From positions 248,001-312,000 of the forward strand of contig NZ_RXOE01000005.1 of NCBI RefSeq assembly GCF_003965815.1: 64,000 nt of DNA, read 5' to 3'. The position numbers were made by a program, and so were the translations under genes. The notes under the pieces are model-generated. The model saw only the letters and a list, made by a program, of their open reading frames with translations, was not told where the DNA came from and did no database searches. Below, piece after piece: positions 60,037 to 64,000 of the stretch. The stretch is from Variovorax gossypii. Lineage in GTDB: Bacteria; Pseudomonadota; Gammaproteobacteria; Burkholderiales; Burkholderiaceae_C. Numbering within the stretch: position 1 is the first letter of the stretch; the number at the start of each line of letters is the position of its first letter.

Positions 60037-62184
60037 ATGCGCACCCTCTTGATCGACAACCACGATTCGTTCACCTACAACCTCTACCAGTACCTTGCCG
60101 CCTGCAACGCCGAGCCACCGGTCGTCGTGCGCAACGACGAGATGAGCTGGGACGAGGTCGAGCGCATGCCGTTCGACAATATCGTGATCTCGCCGGGGCC
60201 TGGGCGTCCCCAGCATCCCGCGGATCTGGGTATCTCCGCAGATGCGCTGCAGCGCTCCCGCAAGCCTGTGCTCGGTGTCTGCCTTGGCCACCAGGCCATC
60301 GCCCACCATTGCGGCGCCCACGTCGACCTGGCTGTGCGGCCCATGCATGGACGCCTGGACCGCATCTCGCACGCGCAGCGCGATCTCTTCCAGGGCATCC
60401 CGGACCGTTTCGAGGCGGTGCGCTACCACTCCCTCGCAGTCACACAACTGCCCGCCTCCCTGGAACCCCTGGCCTGGACATCCGACGGCACACTGATGGC
60501 GCTGCGCCACCTCTCGCGGCCATGGTGGGGCGTGCAATTCCACCCGGAATCGATCTGCACGGAATTCGGTGCAAGGCTGTTGCGCAATTTCCGGGAACTG
60601 ACCCAGGAATGGCACGCACAGGCATCGCGACGCGAAGCCAGGCATCGCCTCGGGCCGCCCCTTCGGCTCGAAGGGCCGCAGGCGCTCGCGCTTCATGCCG
60701 AGTGCATCGATACCACCGCCGAACCCGAGGCGGTGTTCATGGCGGCATTCGCGCCAAGCGACAGCGTTTTCTGGCTCGACAGCAGCCTCGCTGAAACCGG
60801 GCGCGCGCGCTTTTCCTTCATGGGCGACGCGAGCGGTCCCAGGGCCCTGGTGCTGACCTACCGCACGGCGCCACGCGAACTGCTGGTGCATCGGGGCGAC
60901 GCCGGTCAGGTACGCGAGGAAAGCATCTTCGATTACCTGCGCGACCATATTCCCGGCCGGCAGCCCGACGGGCCAAACCTGCCCTTCGACTTCGCCGGCG
61001 GCTTCGTGGGTTACTTCGGCTACGAACTCAAGCGCGAGCTCGACGGGGCGCGCATGCACGACGCCGACGCGCCGGATGCGACATGGATCCTCGCCGACCG
61101 CTTCCTCGCTTTCGACCATGCCGAACAGCAGGCGTGGATCGTCTGTCTGGACGAGGCCGTTCTGGGGAAGGAGAACGCCCGCTGGATGCGGGCCATGCGC
61201 GAATGCATCGACAATGCTCGGACACCGGCCCGTGACACGACGGCGGATGCGGCCAGCGATCTGCACTCACTGCAATGGCGGGTGGACCTGAACACCTATC
61301 GCGACCTCATCCTTCGCTGCCAGCATGAGATCCTGCAGGGCGAGACCTACGAGGTCTGCCTGACGAACCAGTTGATCGGCGAAGGGCGCATCGATCCGCT
61401 GGAGGTCTACAGGGCGCTGCGCAAGCACAACCCCGCGCCCTATGCGGCCTACCTGCGCGCTGGCGGTCGCGCCGTGCTGTGTGCCTCGCCAGAGCTCTTC
61501 CTGCACATCTCGGCCGACCGTCACGTGGAATCCAAACCCATCAAGGGTACCGCGGCACGCGGCGCCACACCCGCCGAAGACTTGGCGATCGCCGAGGCGA
61601 TGGTCGGCGACGAGAAGACGCGCGCGGAGAACCTCATGATCGTCGACCTCCTGCGCAACGACCTCAACCGGGTGTGCGAGATCGACAGCGTCCACGTGCC
61701 CAGCCTGTTCGCGGTGGAAACCTACGCCACGGTGCACCAGCTGGTCAGCACGATCCGCGGCCGGTTGCGCCCAGGCCTCGGGGCTGTGGACTGCGTGCGC
61801 GCGGCCTTCCCGGGCGGGTCCATGACCGGTGCGCCCAAGGTGCGCACCATGCGGATCCTGGATGAAATCGAGGGTGCTGCCCGCGGCATCTACTCCGGCA
61901 GCATCGGCTACCTGTCGCTGAACGGCGCGGCCCAGCTCAACATCGTGATCCGCACGCTGGTGGCCGTCAATGGCCGGATCTCCATCGGCGCCGGAGGGGC
62001 CATCGTCGCCATGTCCGACCCGGACGCCGAGGTCGAGGAAATCGTCCTGAAGGCACAAGCCCTGTGGGATGTGCTCCGGCGCTGCGGGGCGCCGCTCGGC
62101 CCACGGCCGGGGACGGCGGCTGATGCGCAAGCGACGGTCTCGCAAGATCCGACACCGCTCCCGCCTTCTTCCAGCGATGGCTAG
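60037..62184 (+). CDS. pabAB: Fused aminodeoxychorismate synthase (PabA-PabB)
   Basis: Makes 4-amino-4-deoxychorismate for folate. Residues 1-195 are a class I glutamine amidotransferase with Cys82 in GVCLGHQAIAH, His169 and Glu171 in VQFHPESI. Residues about 220-690 are a chorismate-binding domain with SKPIKGTAARG, where the Lys503 of PIKGT marks PabB rather than TrpE (PIAGT), and GSMTGAPKVRTM. The 715-residue fusion in PabA-PabB order resembles those of actinobacterial antibiotic clusters and some proteobacteria. It overlaps the EamA gene by eight bases. An antibiotic-type role cannot be excluded. Confidence 0.87.
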   Translation: MRTLLIDNHDSFTYNLYQYLAACNAEPPVVVRNDEMSWDEVERMPFDNIVISPGPGRPQHPADLGISADALQRSRKPVLGVCLGHQAIAHHCGAHVDLAVRPMHGRLDRISHAQRDLFQGIPDRFEAVRYHSLAVTQLPASLEPLAWTSDGTLMALRHLSRPWWGVQFHPESICTEFGARLLRNFRELTQEWHAQASRREARHRLGPPLRLEGPQALALHAECIDTTAEPEAVFMAAFAPSDSVFWLDSSLAETGRARFSFMGDASGPRALVLTYRTAPRELLVHRGDAGQVREESIFDYLRDHIPGRQPDGPNLPFDFAGGFVGYFGYELKRELDGARMHDADAPDATWILADRFLAFDHAEQQAWIVCLDEAVLGKENARWMRAMRECIDNARTPARDTTADAASDLHSLQWRVDLNTYRDLILRCQHEILQGETYEVCLTNQLIGEGRIDPLEVYRALRKHNPAPYAAYLRAGGRAVLCASPELFLHISADRHVESKPIKGTAARGATPAEDLAIAEAMVGDEKTRAENLMIVDLLRNDLNRVCEIDSVHVPSLFAVETYATVHQLVSTIRGRLRPGLGAVDCVRAAFPGGSMTGAPKVRTMRILDEIEGAARGIYSGSIGYLSLNGAAQLNIVIRTLVAVNGRISIGAGGAIVAMSDPDAEVEEIVLKAQALWDVLRRCGAPLGPRPGTAADAQATVSQDPTPLPPSSSDG

Positions 62185-63040
62185 TGCACATGCCAACCGC
62201 CGGGGGATCGCCCTCATGCTGGTGGCGATGTGCTGCTACGTGTTCAACGATGTCTTCGTGAAGCTGGCTGCGCAGCACCTGCCTCCCGGGCAGGTGCTTG
62301 CCGTGCGCGGCCTCTTCGCCACTCTCTTCGTCCTGGTCGTAGCCTGGGGAGCACGTGCCCGATGGCGGACGGCACTGCGCCCCCTTGTCGGGGTGCGCTG
62401 CGGGCTGGAGATCACGACAGCGCTCGCTTCCGTGCTCGCCTTGTCGCTGGTGCCGCTCGCCACCGTCAGCACGCTCATGATGACCGCGCCGCTCATGATT
62501 GCCGTCACCGCGATGGCGCTGCGCTGGGAGCCCTGGCAAGGCAGCCGGCTCGTCGCCGCCGCCGCCGGCTTCGCGGGCGTCTTGCTGGTGATTCAGCCGG
62601 CCACTCGACTTGATGTCCCGACTGCCGGCCATGTCTGCGCACTGCTGTGCGCTGCCTCGCTGGCCGGCCGTGACCTGGTGACGCGTCGCATCCCGGCAGG
62701 GGTCCCCTCATCGCTCATCGCTGCCGCGACCACGCTCGCGGTCTGTCTGGCCGGTGCGCTCCTGGGTTTCACGGAGCAATGGATCGTGCCTACGCAACGT
62801 GAAATCGCCGCGCTGGCCGCTGCCGCCAGCTGCGCGACGCTGGGCAGCTATGCGCTCATCGCCGCCTGCCGCGGCGTCGACCTGTCCGTCGTGACGCCCT
62901 TTCGCTACAGCTTCATCGTCTGGGCCTTGCTGCTGGGGTACGCGATCTGGGGAGATGTGCCACAGCCTCTCGCAGCACTCGGCGCCGTCCTGATCCTCGC
63001 CTCGGGAGCGTTCACCATCTGGGCGGCGCGCCGCCCGTGA
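62177..63040 (+). CDS. EamA/DMT-family transporter
   Basis: This 287-residue inner-membrane protein has ten hydrophobic segments in two EamA repeats (about 10-140 and 150-285). The first repeat begins LMLVAMCCYVFNDVFVKLAA and contains VLAVRGLFATLFVLVVAWGA; the second ends FRYSFIVWALLLGYAIWGDV. DMT proteins export amino acids, nucleobases or drugs. It begins within the last codons of pabAB, so the two are co-translated, but any link to folate is speculative. Confidence 0.88.
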   Translation: MASAHANRRGIALMLVAMCCYVFNDVFVKLAAQHLPPGQVLAVRGLFATLFVLVVAWGARARWRTALRPLVGVRCGLEITTALASVLALSLVPLATVSTLMMTAPLMIAVTAMALRWEPWQGSRLVAAAAGFAGVLLVIQPATRLDVPTAGHVCALLCAASLAGRDLVTRRIPAGVPSSLIAAATTLAVCLAGALLGFTEQWIVPTQREIAALAAAASCATLGSYALIAACRGVDLSVVTPFRYSFIVWALLLGYAIWGDVPQPLAALGAVLILASGAFTIWAARRP

Positions 63041-63110
63041 GCGAACGGGCGGACGCTGCAGATTCTGCTGCGCATGGGCTGGCCGGGGCACAAGGCCCGC
63101 GGATTCGCCT

Positions 63111-63776
63111 TCAATCCCGCAACGAGAAGACCGTGCACAGGCAGATGACCGGCGCTTCGCTGATCGTGTCCATGCCATGCGGTGCGCCTGCCTCGAACAG
63201 CAGCGAATCGCCCGGCCCGACCTCGACCACCTTCGCGCCGTAGCGATAGCTCAGGCGACCCGAGAGCACGTAGAGGAACTTGAGCCCGGCGTGCTGGCAC
63301 CCCGTGTCGGGCTCAGCCCCTTGTGCCAGGTGAATCAGATAGGGTTCAACGGCGAGCTTTCGGGATTGCAGGTGTCCCAGGAGTTCATAGCCGTAGCCTG
63401 CCATCGCACCCGCGCAATCGACGCGCAATCCCTTGCCAGCGGGCACGTGGCAGAAGTCGGCGCGGTCGAATCCATCGGCAAAAAAACGCGAAACAGCCAC
63501 GTTCAGTCCGCCGGCGATGCGCTCGAGCGTCTCGACCGAGGGAGAGACCAGGCCGCGTTCGACGCGCGAGAGCATGGAGGACGAAATGCCTGCGTGCTGT
63601 GCGAGCTGCCCGCCTGACACGCCGGACGCGATGCGAAGTGCCTTGATTTGTGCCCCGATACGCGAGGCGCAGGGGCTTCGCACCGGCGCCGCGGGTGCCT
63701 GCGGCGTCGTGAGCGACGCCGGGAGCCTGATCCGTCGTGCGGAAGGAAACGGCGATGCGACCTGCTTGCGTCCCAT
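63111..63776 (-). CDS. XRE-family regulator with C-terminal cupin sensor
   Basis: This 221-residue protein has an N-terminal XRE helix-turn-helix (about 38-92: IGAQIKALRIASGVSGGQLA, then SSSMLSRVERGLVSPSVETL) and a cupin domain (about 140-218: LKFLYVLSGRLSYRYGAKVV, GPGDSLLFEAGAPHGM). This family controls catabolic and transport genes, with small ligands in the cupin barrel. The ATG at 63776 avoids a long, arginine-rich read-through frame. It converges on the EamA gene and may regulate it or a gene beyond the window. Confidence 0.88.
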   Translation of the reverse strand: MGRKQVASPFPSARRIRLPASLTTPQAPAAPVRSPCASRIGAQIKALRIASGVSGGQLAQHAGISSSMLSRVERGLVSPSVETLERIAGGLNVAVSRFFADGFDRADFCHVPAGKGLRVDCAGAMAGYGYELLGHLQSRKLAVEPYLIHLAQGAEPDTGCQHAGLKFLYVLSGRLSYRYGAKVVEVGPGDSLLFEAGAPHGMDTISEAPVICLCTVFSLRD

Positions 63777-64000
63777 GCACTCAGCGCCTTCTTGTTCCGC
63801 CCGGTGCCAGCGGCACATGCACGGGAACGACCAGGCCCACCACGCGGACACCCGGGCGCCACTGCCGACGGTCACGGGGGAAGCGGAAGAAACGCATGAC
63901 AGGGCTTGGTAGAACAGGGGCCCGAGTGTTCTTCTCGCCGCCCTTTCTATCAACTGTTGCGCACCGCGTCATTTCCGTCCACAGCCTTCGCAGCCGGCGA

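Overview
The window is GC-rich, densely coded bacterial DNA with many ATGA-type stop/start overlaps. It carries four orphan Bug-type (tripartite tricarboxylate) solute receptors and a full set of aromatic, malonate and organosulfur catabolic operons. That repertoire points to a betaproteobacterium of the Burkholderiales, most likely Comamonadaceae and close to Variovorax. This is an inference from gene content; there is no rRNA or tRNA in the window to confirm it. It reads like an accessory chromosomal region made of catabolic islands separated by decayed mobile DNA.

Layout. (1) 5-5410, minus: an IclR-controlled operon of M24 peptidase, threonine-synthase-like PLP enzyme, Bug receptor and Ldh2-family dehydrogenase, with an operator touching the regulator start. 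(2) 5734-9589: decayed MarR and ABC-ATPase remnants, then tannase/feruloyl esterase, MarR and TetR (minus), and divergently a strong promoter with a 47-residue single-span membrane protein too short for ordinary gene calls. (3) 9708-17581: a benzoylformate-decarboxylase and aldehyde-dehydrogenase operon with an FAD hydroxylase and two Bug receptors, divergent from a LysR gene. (4) 17827-29833, plus: a malonate island with two unrelated transporters (MadLM and MatC), the regulator MdcR, the MdcACDEGBH decarboxylase and an acetyl-CoA synthetase. The two transporter promoters share one architecture. (5) 29904-34493, minus: acyl-CoA ligase, Bug receptor, enoyl-CoA hydratase and an IclR regulator.

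(6) 34494-37584: a mobile or decayed strip with a directly repeated 93-bp element flanking a GST/MerR pair, a coiled-coil remnant, an orphan operator-like repeat array and a VapBC toxin-antitoxin pair. (7) 37866-39407: TetR with a divergent NAD-dependent epimerase-like gene. (8) 39457-52850: an organosulfur-scavenging region. One minus-strand operon joins MsuE, SfnG and SfnB to a complete branched-chain-amino-acid-type ABC transporter. A second holds SsuD with a DszC/SfnC-like flavoenzyme, facing a second such paralogue coupled to the sigma-54 activator SfnR. Two good sigma-54 promoter matches precede msuE and ssuD. (9) 53036-59685: IS3 transposase remnant, large TPR protein, small hypothetical protein, a tyrosine recombinase with an N-terminal extension, and a solo HipA/YjjJ-type kinase behind three direct repeats. 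(10) 60037-63776: fused PabA-PabB, a DMT exporter and an XRE-cupin regulator.

The most interesting parts are the LIV-type transporter built into the sfn operon, the matched MdcR promoters, the tandem-repeat operator shared by the hipA-like gene and an orphan site 21 kb away, and the unannotated small membrane protein next to TetR.
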